This document shows, one piece after another, positions 47,472 through 58,680 of a DNA stretch of 64,000 bases. Source of the stretch: Sarcomyxa edulis (taxonomy: Eukaryota > Basidiomycota > Agaricomycetes > Agaricales > Mycenaceae); NCBI GenBank assembly GCA_009761415.1, contig QUOL01000012.1:449001-513000 (forward strand), written 5' to 3'. Under the pieces are notes generated by a model. The model was not told the origin of the DNA. It did not search any database and was given only the letters and a program-made list of their open reading frames with translations. Positions within the stretch are counted from its first letter, which is position 1. Each line of letters begins with the position of its first letter. The position numbers and the translations under genes are program-made.

Positions 47472-48887
47472 TCCTTACCATCTAACTACCTCAGTTAGAC
47501 AGCTTTCCGAAAGCGGTACACCGACGTCACTGCGTGTCTTATTTCTCGCTAGAGTCCTTATTATACTGTCAACTTCCGCACACTGGTATCTTGATTTTAG
47601 ACACCAGTGATTGAATACCTGATGGTCTCTTCGGACGCTATCCTGTGTAGATTCGTCGATGTCATGTTTTCTAGCAATCCAACCATGACCTGGACGCGAT
47701 ATCGGGTCAACCAAGAAGCAGCCACAAAGAACCTATATAGAGATCGTGCCGTCATCTCCTGTCAATACCCAGTTCGTGTCTCTTTCACCCCCATTTTGAT
47801 GCTGACGGCTAGCAACATTTCACAGTAGGTCGACCACATAGTCCCCTTGAGGATTCGGAAATGAACAGATAGCTTCATCAAATATCCTGGTTTCCATGTA
47901 CCAATGGAGAGTGGTATGTTCTTGTGACTACTCTGAGACTGCACTATGAGATCCATTTTTCGGACGTTCTTGAAAGTTGAGACACTGTAGACCGGGACAA
48001 TCTTCCATCACTGATCTATAACATGATTTACTAGGCCCGGCATGTTTCTAAAGTTCAAGCTCTTATCACTTTCAATGGCCCAGGCCGCTCGTATTGCTCT
48101 CCGTTTTTCTCTCGAAGGAAACTGTCAGCGATCACCTTCGTGCTCCGGCATTCGGGGTGTAATCTAACAGCGACGGTCGGGTCAACGAAGTCTGTGAGAC
48201 ACCCCCAAACGTTTTCGGGTCGCAGACACTCAAAGTTCTGGTTGATATCTGTGGTAGTTGACCGATCACACTGTTGTTCGTCTAAGTCTCAGTACAGAAA
48301 TCCAACAGAAGAAGACCCTGGGGACTTGCTAATGACAGATCCCAGTCAAAAGGCTGCTTCCAATGCAGGCTTAGGGTTCTCGCGCGTTCAGCGACACTTT
48401 GACTATGTAAGTTCTCCAGTTCTCCCATCTGATTTGATGGCAATGTGATGGTACCGTGGCATCGAAAGAAGAGAGGTCAGCGATTGCGGGATTTTTTACA
48501 ACGCAGGCTAAGACTTCTATGTTTCCAGGAGTTCGACGGGCACAGCATCTAGAAAATTACAAAGTGCCAGTGACCTTCAAGACGTCCTTAGGAACCTTCA
48601 TCAGCTTTAGTCAGAATCCGCTGAATTGAGTTTCTAGCGCCTATCTTTTTTTGTGGTAGGTGAGAGCCCGGACCTTCAAGAAGGGATTGATGGCCATCTT
48701 CTCCGACCCACCTCAGCGACCATATACGCGACCCAAGACGGATTGTTGGTAACAAGATCTGAGACTTCTTTCTTCCCACCGGAATTCTTACCGGCAAACA
48801 CTCGAGTTCAGATATAAAGGTGCCTAAGTCGTACCCCAACTCAGTATCTCCCCCTCATCAAATCTCGACTCATCTTCAAGCCTTATC
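47472..48887. other. Region without a convincing gene, YEATS2-like to SDR
   Basis: 1.4 kb. A few open frames with possible splice sites occur around 47600-48450 (for example 48140-48448), but I could not join them into a protein with any recognisable domain. It may contain a decayed gene. The SDR promoter should lie at the right end. Confidence 0.45.
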
Positions 48888-50037
48888 ATGTCTTCTCCTC
48901 GTGTGTGGTTCAGTGAGTCATTCCTAGCTCACATATAACTCAGACATGGAAATTGACTGATTTTGCAACAGTCACCGGGTCTTCCACTGGCTTCGGGCGC
49001 TTGCTGACGGAGCTCGCTCTTCAAAAGGGAGACAAAGTTGTAGCGACGCTCCGTAAACCAGCGGTCCTCGACGATCTCAAGGCTCAGTACTCTACTGACC
49101 AACTCTTGGTTCTGAAACTGGACGTCAGTATCCTTGAGGATATCACATCGGGTTTTGCGAAGGCTGTCGAGAAATTTGGACACATCGACATTGTTGTTAA
49201 CAATGCTGGATGGGGGATTGTCTCGGAAATCGAGGCGACTCCTGATGATCTTGCTCGTAGCATGTTCGAGGTATGTCAGCCTCCTTATACCTCTGATTCT
49301 CTAGCTGTGTTGAATCGTTGTTTTGGAAGGTGGTATTCTGGGGCGCTCGAAGTGTCACCGTTGAAGCCATCAAAATCTTCCGTGAAGTGAACAAGCCGGC
49401 TGGAGGAAAGCTTCTGCAGATGTCATCGATGTTCGGTATTGATGCCAGCCCAGGTGCTGGCTATTACTGTGCTGCGTAAGTCTTGCAATATCTAGCATCC
49501 GTTTCTTCTCTGATACGCTGCAATCTTGCAGAAAATTCGGTATGTCTATTGCGATTGTTTTGGCGTCGCCCCAACTGATCAGTGTGATCAGCCTTCGAAG
49601 GTTTGAGTGAATCGCTCTGGAAGGAGCTTGATCCAAGCTGGAACATCCAGGTGAGGTCAAAAGTTTTGCCATTGCGAACTAGTCATTCAACACGATCTCG
49701 TTCATAGGTTTCGCTCTTATGCCCCGGATGGTTCAAGACGCCTATGGTTCAATCCAACGCCAAGCACCCTGAACCCCACCCCGCGTACAGCGATCCATCT
49801 ATGCCCTCGATGATGGTTCGCGCTGCATTCAAGGCCTTCGAGGGTGGGGACCACCCCGCTCTTCAAGACCCAGTCAAGCTAGTGAAAGCTATCTACGAAA
49901 TTTCTGAACAAGAGACTCTCCCTACGCGCATCCCACTGGGTCAAGACGCGATTGCCATCTTCAAATCGAAGATCGACACTTACACAGCCGACATAGAGAA
50001 AACCGCACAGTGGTCGAAGGATCTTCGTTTTGACTAG
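48888..50037 (+). CDS. Short-chain dehydrogenase/reductase (SDR)
   Basis: Cytosolic NAD(P)-dependent oxidoreductase of the classical SDR type; the substrate is unknown. The ATG at 48888 gives MSSPRVWF, joined over an intron to ITGSSTGFGRLLTELAL, the TGxxxGxG cofactor loop. Next come LKLDVS, DIVVNNAGWG (NNAG motif) and LLQMSSMFGI, which holds the catalytic Ser. The active-site YxxxK is split by introns: YYCAA is followed by K encoded in an 8-nt exon (49532-49539), then AFEGLSESLWKEL. The proline-rich VSLLCPGWFKTPM stretch is the usual post-catalytic PG motif. It ends AQWSKDLRFD. The overall length of about 280 residues is normal. Sequence flavour resembles fungal NRPS-independent SDRs, but I cannot name a pathway. 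Confidence 0.88.
49532..49539 (+). other. 8-nt exon encoding the SDR catalytic Lys
   Basis: Introns gtaagt...cttgcag and gtatgt...gatcag flank the bases AAAATTCG. Joined to GC before and CC after, they encode Ala-Lys-Phe-Ala, completing Y-C-A-A-K. Skipping it changes the frame and loses the catalytic Lys. Confidence 0.78.
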
Positions 50038-50505
50038 AATACCTACACGTTGCTATCGTTGAGAAGAGGATGTTTATAATATGTTTATACAATAAATTGA
50101 AGCCTTCACGAATCATGCTTGAGCGGTCTGAAGCTCACATAATGATTGAAAATTTTGTAGTACCACATGTGCCTGTGCTTCCTTCGCTCCAACCAGGGGT
50201 ACATCATGACTTGCCCCATATGCATCGTCCCTCATGATGCACATAAAAATTTTCTCTCTTCTATAGATCAGACCTAATGATAGGCACGCGGTGAGGCTTA
50301 TCAGACGCCACTAATAGGATCATAGCGCTGTTAGATCGTGTACTAACAATGACATGTATAGGAGAATTATGATTATAAAGGCGTATACACGAAGTAATTT
50401 TCGAAAAGGGAGAAGGCGAGGAATTGAGGATCGAAGTTGTCGTGGATGAGGAAGCTCGAAGGAAAGAAGTAAATGGTATTATAATTTTGGTTCGAAATGA
50501 TGCAT
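50038..50505. other. Convergent intergenic region (SDR / AA14)
   Basis: 468 bp between two converging stop codons. AT-rich after 50060, likely polyadenylation region. No gene seen. Confidence 0.5.
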
Positions 50506-51661
50506 CTACAACTCGTTTATATCGTGACCAGCGGTCTCTCGCTCGGTAGGAGTATAGGGCACTGTAAGAACATCAAGCTGCTCCGCGCGGCGGGATTTGC
50601 TCCCGAAGATGTCGTTTTGGGCGCCGTTTGCAAATCCACATTTCTTGTTATAAGCAGGAGACTTGGGCTCCCCGTTGGCAGCGTATCCGCTGACCTCGAT
50701 GTTGTTCCCATCCGCCTGATTCCAGTAGATCATTTGTTTCGCTCCGCTAGTGCAACTGCCAGAATCGTTCTCGCACCAAGTCGGTGGCTTGGCGGTGGCG
50801 ACAGGAGTGCTGCCAGTGGCACCGGTCACTTTGCAGCGGAAACCTTCCATGTACATGTTGGGAGTTCCACAGCCATCGGGGACCCATCCCCAGGCACAGA
50901 TACACCCCTCCTCGGGACAGGCAGGTAATCTGGCAGGGACGGAGTAGGTGGCGAGTCGGTGCCAAGGAGAACTGCGATGCACGATGACAAAGAAAATAGT
51001 TAGTGGACGAAGGAAGTGCGTCACGAGAACAGACGTACTTATACAGCACGCTGAACACAACCAGATTTTCTGGCGTCACGCTTTTGAGATCTGATTGATA
51101 AGATATGGCGAAAGCTGATCCGGCAGCCATACTCTGGTTCTGGGTATGAACTGCATAGGTCACGACGCGTAAGTCAAGGAATTGAGATGCAAAGAAAGAT
51201 TTACGGACGGTTAGGATCGGTGATGCACTCGCTAGGAGTTCCTTCTCCAAGGCCAGGGTGGGACCCTCCATCAGGGAAGAGTCCTGCCTCGGAACCACCG
51301 TTAGAGAAACTGGTGAAAGCGCGGTTCGCAGCAAGCTCGACGGTGAATGATCCCCCGGCGGGAAGTTCGAGGAAGTCGCCTGCCGCGGGAGGGAACTCGT
51401 CGCAGCCATTAGTGTGGTGGAACCACCAGTCAGACTTGGTAAGGTCGTAGAGAGGGTTGACTGCCTCGTCGGTATTAGGGTCGTCTGAACCTGATGTACC
51501 GTTGAGACAGTACATAGCTATGGGCGAAAAGAGAGACATTAACGCTCAGCGAGATAAAGGCGGGAGAAAGAGGTAGTTGTACCTTTGTGCCAGGCAGCAA
51601 TATGGCCTTGAACAAAAGTCGCGAAGGCGATTGAACCGATGATGGAAGAAGTAGCGCGCAT
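50506..51661 (-). CDS. AA14 lytic polysaccharide monooxygenase (copy 1)
   Basis: Secreted copper-dependent oxidase; AA14 enzymes act on xylan coating cellulose fibres. The ATG at 51661 gives a 19-residue signal peptide ([19 protein letters not shown]) and the mature protein starts [15 protein letters not shown], the N-terminal His of the copper brace. Conserved stretches include [146 protein letters not shown] and GAQNDIFG. Introns interrupt it at positions shared with copy 2 (after AAWHK and after ITDPN). It ends [10 protein letters not shown] without a hydrophobic tail, so it should be freely secreted. The AA14 assignment rests on remembered family patterns. Confidence 0.87.
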
Positions 51662-53119
51662 TATTTATTAGGGACGTAAGTGAATGTGTGGTTTGGGTTG
51701 GGTAGATTAGTTGAAGCACAGAGATATTTAGGGAATTGAAGTCTGCCATGTATCTGTCGGGCGTATTTATATCATGTCAATAGGAGTACCGGCAAAAAGG
51801 TCCCGCGGATGAAGGAAAAGAGGAGGTATATATGAGACATACGAGTGGAGCCACTTCCGCGATGATAACCCCGACCTTGAAATGTTAGGAGGTCACAAAA
51901 CATAGGAGGCCGCCAGTGAGTGCCGTTAAAATTCACCTCGCGATAATAATTAGAATTCGTCACAACGTATGCATAAGCCCATCTTTAAAGTCGCGCCCAA
52001 ACAAGATTGAAGTGGTTCTAGAGATCAGCCTGCCAGTGCGTTGCTCAGAAATATTCCTAAGGCTGTGGATTCCTGCGCTATTGGACCGGTGTTTTTAAGA
52101 ATAGAAATATAGGAGGAGTGAAGTCACCAAAATACTAGGGATCGACAGGAGGATGTGCGGTCACGGTGGCCGACGTTGGCTATTATTAGCGCTCATAAGT
52201 ATAGCCTGTCACGGTCACGTCCGCGCTCGTCGTCAGATCGTCGTTTATCGTCGTCGGTTTTCTGTTTGCTGTTTAGGAGTTCTTGGAGGCCAACTAGAGC
52301 TGAGCGCTGAGCGATAGACGACGAATCGTCAGAGAAAAGCGGTGTGAACTATGTCAAGGAAATTTTCGAAAGGGTTTCGGAAGTTTGCCACGACGGTCAA
52401 GCAAGTAGTTTCCCTGGCTGGTTGAAGGCGACTTGTAGACTAAGCCCAGTGAGAATAGCATATGGCGAGCCCGGACAGAGTCGGACTTTATCGACTAGGA
52501 GTCATGAGGGGTAAGTACTAGCACCTAGGCGAAGGCTGAGTCCATTGGGCGTTGTACCACAAAGCTGAACGGCCAAAGCTGTCGCTGCTGAAGAAGACTG
52601 CTACATTTGCAAGAGCTTCGAGTTCAGACTCCAAAGTTTAAAGAGCAACGAGTAGATAGCTCGTACGACATCAAAATCCAGAGCAATAATCGATGCCAGT
52701 CTATCACCTGCAGTCTCATAAGAGTTTATGAGAGATGATTTGGAAAGGAACGCGTCGAAGAGCCCTCAAGCTCAAGCATGAGGATGTACATATTGTACAA
52801 AGAAAAAAACGCGCTGCAAAGTTGTCGGGTTCTCAAGGAAGGTGCTGACATCCGCGGCAAAACTTAGACTTCCACCAAAGATACTTATCCTTGTCGACCA
52901 TTGGCCAGCGTTGGCCCAGTTTTTGTCATGGAACAATTGGAATGGCCTGAATCGAAGCTTGAAGACGTGTATAGCGTATGTGGACCAAGGCAGTATTGAT
53001 GTAACCAGGTGTATAGATGCAGAGCTCGTTGTCAACACGTTCAAGAGCTTCTTCGCATCTCCCTGTCACCGCCCCGCTGCTGAAGCTCTGACTCCAGCTC
53101 TTTTTTTTATTGTCCCTCT
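51662..53119. other. Divergent intergenic region (AA14 copy 1 / amine-oxidase-like)
   Basis: 1.46 kb containing both promoters. Short open frames near 52770-53120 overlap on opposite strands without a recognisable family. A tcgtcgt-rich stretch occurs near 52225-52260. Nothing else identified. Confidence 0.45.
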
Positions 53120-55376
53120 ATGAAGGTTGCGGTTGTAGGCTCAGGAGTGTCTGGTAAGTCAAAAGGACATTCAGATCTCATGAAGCGTCGACCAACGTGC
53201 AATGCTGTTTCTCTCCAGGTCTCGCAGCAACTTGGGTTCGTCTCGTTCGTGCGCGTTTTGATATTTTGTAATTGAATCCTCGGGGTGCATAGCTGCTTAA
53301 TGAATACAGTGACCATGAAGTTCACCTTTACGAGTCTGCGGACCGTCCAGGTGGACATGCCAACACTGTGACATTCATTCCGCCAGGACGGGAGAAAAAG
53401 GATAGCATTGATGTCGATACGTGCGTATAACCCTTCGACGGCAGATAATTTTGTTACTCACATGATTGCAGTGGTTTTGTACGCTTCAGGTTCAGATAAA
53501 GATGGAATCATGTAATTGACCATGCCGTGCAGATCGTGTTCAACCCGTCCACATATCCGAACTTTCTTCGATTTCTTTCTCTCTACCCGTCTTTGAAACG
53601 CATTATATACCCCACGGAAATGACGTTCAGCGTATCTCGCGATTTAGGTCTTTTTGAATGGGCAGGAGGTAACCTCCGCACCGTATTCTGCCAACCCTCA
53701 CGTGTATTGGATCCTCAAATGTGGAGGTTGCTCTACGATGTGCTAAGATTCAACGCGTGCGCTAGGAGAGTGGTGTCCGGATGGAACAAGGATAATGTGG
53801 GCTGGAGTAAAGGAGACGGCGACGAAGAGTATTCAATTGGAGAGTATTTGGATAGGGAGGGATACTCTGACTCTTTCAAGGATAATTATCTTATTGTGAG
53901 CACCATAATAGTAAATTTTCCCTCCCTTGAACGCTCATAGGTCACACAGCCAATGACTGCTGCGATATGGAGCACTCCACCTGATAAATGTGCCATGGAT
54001 TTCCCTGCGAGGACTTTGGTAAGCAAGCGTACTTATTTCTGATTCTTTCGCTCTAAGGCTTTGAGCAGATTCAGTTTCTGAATAACCATCACCTTCTTCA
54101 AGTCACTGGGAAACCATCCTGGCTCACGCTCAAAGGAGGAAGGTACGCTCTCTTTCGCGCATCTCAATGCTTTTGATATCTGATTTCATCGGACTGTAGT
54201 AAACAATACGTCTCACGGATATTAGACAATCTCCCTTCTGACCAATTACACCTTTCTACGCCCATCGTCTCATTGACTACCTCATCTAATACCTCTGGCA
54301 GCGGCGAAGTTCATCTCACAACCTCAGCGGGAACGACACAGATTTACGATCATGTCATTCTTGCATGCCATTCTGACACAGCCCTCTCCATCTTGCGACG
54401 TGGTGGCAGCGCCGTAGGCGGTATTACACCTGATGAAGATCGCATACTAAGTCGATTTAGGTGGAACTCGAACGAAGTGATATTGCATTCTGATATCGCT
54501 GTGAGTCCACCAGTTATAGACCCAGTGATAGTCTTTCAAATTCTACTGCTTAGTTGATGCCAAAATCAAGACTCGCCTGGTCCTGTTGGAATTACCTGAC
54601 TTCCTCTGTAGCGAGTGTAGATAAGAACGGTGAAGGTAACCTGAAAGCGAACGTGGATCAGGTCTCTCTGTAAGTGTCTTCTATCTTCTCGATTTCGCCA
54701 ACATTGACAACCGAACAGGACGTGTATGTGGAATCCTTCATGCATTTGTTTCCGAGACATTCTTACGTACCATCTCCGGGGCTGTTCCAGACGGAATGAA
54801 CGACCTGCAGCACATTCCCGAATCTCAATATGGTCCGGTCCTCGTCACGCTAAACCCGCCCTTCCAGCCAAAAGAAGACACAATCCAAGGACGGTATAAG
54901 TACGAGCATCCTGTACTCGATGCTAAGGTGAATACGCCCCATGTGTATAGATGTCTTTCTATACATCCTGACTTCACTCCGAACAACAGGCCCTCCGATC
55001 CCAACTTGAAATGCCCACCATTCAAAATAAACCAGGCCGACCAATTTCATTTGCAGGCGCGTACCTCAAGTATGGATTCCACGAAGATGGCTTCACTTCA
55101 GGGCTTGAAGCCGCTCTTCGGTTAGATGGCTCAGACGCGCCTGAACCTACCAAGATCCCCACCATACATCCACCTTTTCCCGTCGAGTATGCCGACCGAC
55201 AACCACAAGAAGTATGGATAGCATACGTTTTCGATGTCTTGGAGGCAACCGGAGCAAGGACTCTGATCGGGGGATGGTTGGCTTGGTTGCTTGTAATCTT
55301 GAGAGTCGTCTTGGGACGAGCCTTTGGAGTCGATTTCGACCATATTCAGGAGGCAGGAGGAGTAAAGCGAAAGTGA
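53120..55376 (+). CDS. FAD-dependent amine-oxidase-like flavoprotein
   Basis: Flavoprotein of the amine oxidase/phytoene-desaturase superfamily; the substrate is unknown. It begins MKVAVVGSGVSGLAA, a dinucleotide-binding GxGxxG motif split by an intron, followed by DHEVHLYESADRPGGHANTV. Next are DVDTGFIVFNPSTYPNFLRFL, FEWAGGNL, PMTAAIWSTPPDKC, HLLQVTGKPSWLTLKGG, DHVILACHSDTALSIL, LAWSCWNYLT, VTYDMNDLQHIP-type sequence and PISFAGAYLKYGFHEDGFTSGL near the C-terminus, where FAD binding is completed. A hydrophobic helix (GGWLAWLLVILRVVLG) near the end suggests membrane association. The gene has about ten exons and the frame holds at each visible junction. In many organisms such proteins sit beside cyclopropane-fatty-acid synthase genes; none is visible here. 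Confidence 0.8.
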
Positions 55377-55643
55377 AGTGAGATAGCATGCATGGGGTAA
55401 AAGAATATGTGTTAAATGCTACATTGTGTACATGGTACCGATCCCCATCACTAATGTCCGATAATTAAGATACAAAAGCTGAGCACTGAACGACGACACC
55501 AAACGTGATCGCGTTGTTTTCTGGCAAGAGGGAGGAAATGTAAGTCTAGATAATTGGAACGGTCACTAGTAAATGGAGATACATAGATATGAGAAGTAAT
55601 TCAACCAGGATAGAAAGAAAAAGAAAACGTAGCAAGTAGATCA
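55377..55643. other. Convergent spacer (amine-oxidase-like / antiporter)
   Basis: 267 bp between two converging stop codons, AT-rich. No gene seen. Confidence 0.5.
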
Positions 55644-58600
55644 CTAGTGCTTGCCGGGTCTAGGTAATTCGAACGTGACTTTAGTCTTGGGCGAATCTGT
55701 GTCCTCTTCCATCGGCGTTGCCGGCGTTGCAGGGGACGAATCGCCTATAAGCATCGAGCCTCGAGGTGTGTTAGCTCCGCTACCAGGGCCTCTGCTCGAA
55801 TTGTCTTCATTCGCGAAACGTACAGACCGAGCTGGGGATACCTCCCGAGGTGTCCCTGCCCAAGAATGGATGCTCCTCAACGTGTCTAATCGGAAATTTG
55901 AAGGGCGAGAATTGTGTGAACGGGATTTGTGACTGTTGTCACCAGTCTTTGAGTTATGATGATCATTATCGTTGTCGTTATCATGTGGTTTATCGTGCCG
56001 TTGATGTGAATGAGAAGTCTGCGTGTCTTTGGTTCCCGAATATCGTCCGCGATCGTGGGCAGATCCTCCCTCCTCGTAGTGTACTTTCGGTGGTCTTGGA
56101 GGCTGGACAGCACCACTGTTACTTCGACGGACAGAGGTCCGGCGACGCGGCCGACGACTAGGTGAAGCACCCAATTTGGGTAAGATGTTCTTTTGCTTGG
56201 GGGATTTGGAGCGGGCTTTCTTTGCTGGTGAAGATGACGACGATGCAGGGGCATGTCCATTGCTACGATCCGACGCCCAGCCTTCATCATCGTCTTGTGT
56301 TTGTTCTTCGTCCTCTTCGCGTGGAGGAGGAAGAAAGGCGTCCTTCGCCCTTTGCTCCATCTCTTTAGCCTTCTTTTCAGCTTCCTTCAACTCCCTTTCA
56401 AGTCTCTCCCGAAGTCTTACTGCATGTTCGGTTCCAGACTCTGGAGGTGCACTGCGAATTCTCTCAAGAACTGCTGAAAGATGGGGATGTGCCGTGGAAA
56501 GATCAGCAGTGAAAGAGTGCAATGTATGGGGCGCTTCGTCGGGTGGGTTCTGGATGACCTGGACTTCAACCTAGATCGCGACAAAAACATCAGGATTTGC
56601 AGTTGTCAGTGAATTGCTAGCGTACCTCTTCTCCAGGACCAGCTCTTCGTTCTATGATGGTGCGATCACCTTCCTGCCATTCCGTAATAAGTTCGTCACC
56701 GTCTGGTACATTCTTTTGTTGCGTAAAAGTCGTGTCAGTCTCGTGTTGATCTTTCTTCGTTTCCAGGCTTCCTCCATCTTCAACAACTTTCTCCGGAGTA
56801 CTAGATGTCCCAGTCTCAGAAACCGTCCTCCTCCTTGCTTCCATCACCGATTTTTGCTCCGGCGTCATGTCCGACTCTCCCCTTTCCATTTCACTGTCTC
56901 GATTGATCACGATGTCTTCACCGCGGTTGACAAGTCGAGCTTGATTGGTCCAGTCTGGTGTTGCATGACGAGACCAGGTGCGAGAGACGGAATGGACGCG
57001 ACGGCCGAGAGAGAACGAGGGAATGGAGAGACCGTGGACGGTTATAGAGCACAAGACCATGAATGCGACAATAGGTTGAATTGATTTGGTGAGCAACTCG
57101 ATCTGTGCGCTTGGCTCGTCCACCTCCGCCAGGACTCCGGCGGCTAAGGTCGAGATGAAGACAGCACCTGTGAAAATTGATATATGAGTTCACTATTCAA
57201 GCCAATAATTGGTCGACGTACCAATTCCGATAGGTCCAAAATGGCCAGTAAATATAGCCTCCCGGAATGTCTTGACATCGGGTATCCATTTGTACAACGC
57301 AATCATGATAGGTAGCCTCCGCAACAGTAGGACCAGAATGGCGATGACGATTAGTCTCCAGACAGTCAAGGTCAACTCTGCGTTTTGAAAATCACTGAAA
57401 GGCATCCATGCTCCAACGAAGACGAATGCAGCTACGTTGAATAGCAAATCAATGACGGAACTGAATAGCGATTCTTCTGTTTGTCTGTTGAAGAAACCGT
57501 CCCATGCGAAGGCAGTTCCGCAGGCAAAAGCTGATAGCAAGTCGTCTGATCCAAGCATAGTGGTGATGCCGATAGTGAGCATAGCCAGAGATATGTATTG
57601 AGCAACGTAAGAATGTCTGTCAATCAGATTATGACGCTCGCAGAATTTCATGAGATGTCGGAAGGCAAATCCAATTACAGAGCCAATAACAACTCCTAGA
57701 ATGATTTCGTCTGTGCAGAAAATGTCAAGCAAGATACACCAAGATATACTCTGGAAAGACGCACAAAGCCAGAGGATGAGAAACCAATCTCGAACAGCGC
57801 CACCTACGGTCTTATCTATCATGAGATAGAGCGCCAGATAGAGAAATGGGAAAGCAGCCCCGTCGTTGCATCCACTTTCTGCGGCTAAGAGATGTCGAAT
57901 ATGGGCCGGTACGTGTTTGTCAGCATATTTACCACCTACAACGGCAGCAGCAAGAATGGGATCCGTCGGCGTAAGGCACGCGGCGACAGCCAAGCTGGAT
58001 AGAAAGTTGAGACCAGGAATCAATGCGTAGATGAGGCCTGCCGAGACAAACCAGCCCTGCCGAGAGTATTCGTAAGTAGCTGGGAAAGTCGAAGATATGA
58101 CCGTGAACGCACCCAAGTCATTACTGGAACCAATAGAAAGAAAAGGCTCTTCCAGTGTCGTGCCATGTACGCCTTTGGCAGTTCGACCCCTATGGCAAAT
58201 ACACCTATAGCCAATACTACGCGCGTAAATTCCAAGGTGATAGTGTTGGTCACCGCGTCTGAGCTCGACCCCCAATCTCTGGGGTTGAATATGTCTGCTG
58301 CATATGGGCCTAGAGTGCATTCAGAAATACGAGTTTCGGCCAGAATCATGAAAGTTCGTACCTATGACCACGCCGAAGATGAAGGCCCAGCAGGCTTCGC
58401 CAACGTAAAGCTAGAAAGCACATCAATGAACTGCCATGATATGAACGCAACATAGCCATACCCTCTCTCTGAGCAACAGGGAGAACATGCCGAACTGAGG
58501 AAACGATTAATGTCCACAAACAGATATTGAAGTCCAGCTGTCTGACTCACCAGAACGACGAAACCACCGAGACATGCGTATGCAACATGAGGTATAGAGA

Positions 58601-58680
58601 TTTCGAACTAAGAGAGCATAAGTACTGATGTTAACACGATTCATAGAAGAGAGTGCGAAACTGACTGGATTAAAAGTCAT
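55644..58680 (-). CDS. NHA1: Na+(K+)/H+ antiporter, NHA1/SOD2 type
   Basis: Plasma-membrane cation/proton antiporter for salt tolerance and pH homeostasis. The ATG at 58680 and a short intron give MTFNP/FEISIPHVAYACLGGFVVL, the family N-terminus. The core includes GPYAADIFNPRDWG, TLEFTRVVLAIGVFAIGVELP, LAVAACLTPTDPILAAAVVGG (the TDP motif with the cation-binding Asp pair completed by AAESGCNDGAAFP), a second ND motif, and FREAIFTGHFGPIGIG. About 12 hydrophobic helices can be counted. A long hydrophilic cytosolic tail of some 400 residues follows, with a coiled coil (RLRERLERELKEAEKKAKEMEQRAKDAF), basic Ser/Arg clusters, and a His/Asp/Asn-rich low-complexity stretch (HDNDNDNDHHN). It ends FELPRPGKH. 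Long C-terminal tails regulate yeast Nha1, so a similar role is likely. Confidence 0.93.

Noticed and set aside
47600..48450. Possible decayed gene with splice-like sites
   Set aside because: I could not join the frames into a protein with any domain, so there is not enough to call a pseudogene.
52772..53123. Open frames on both strands before the amine-oxidase-like gene
   Set aside because: They are mutual shadows in a promoter region and lack any family signature.
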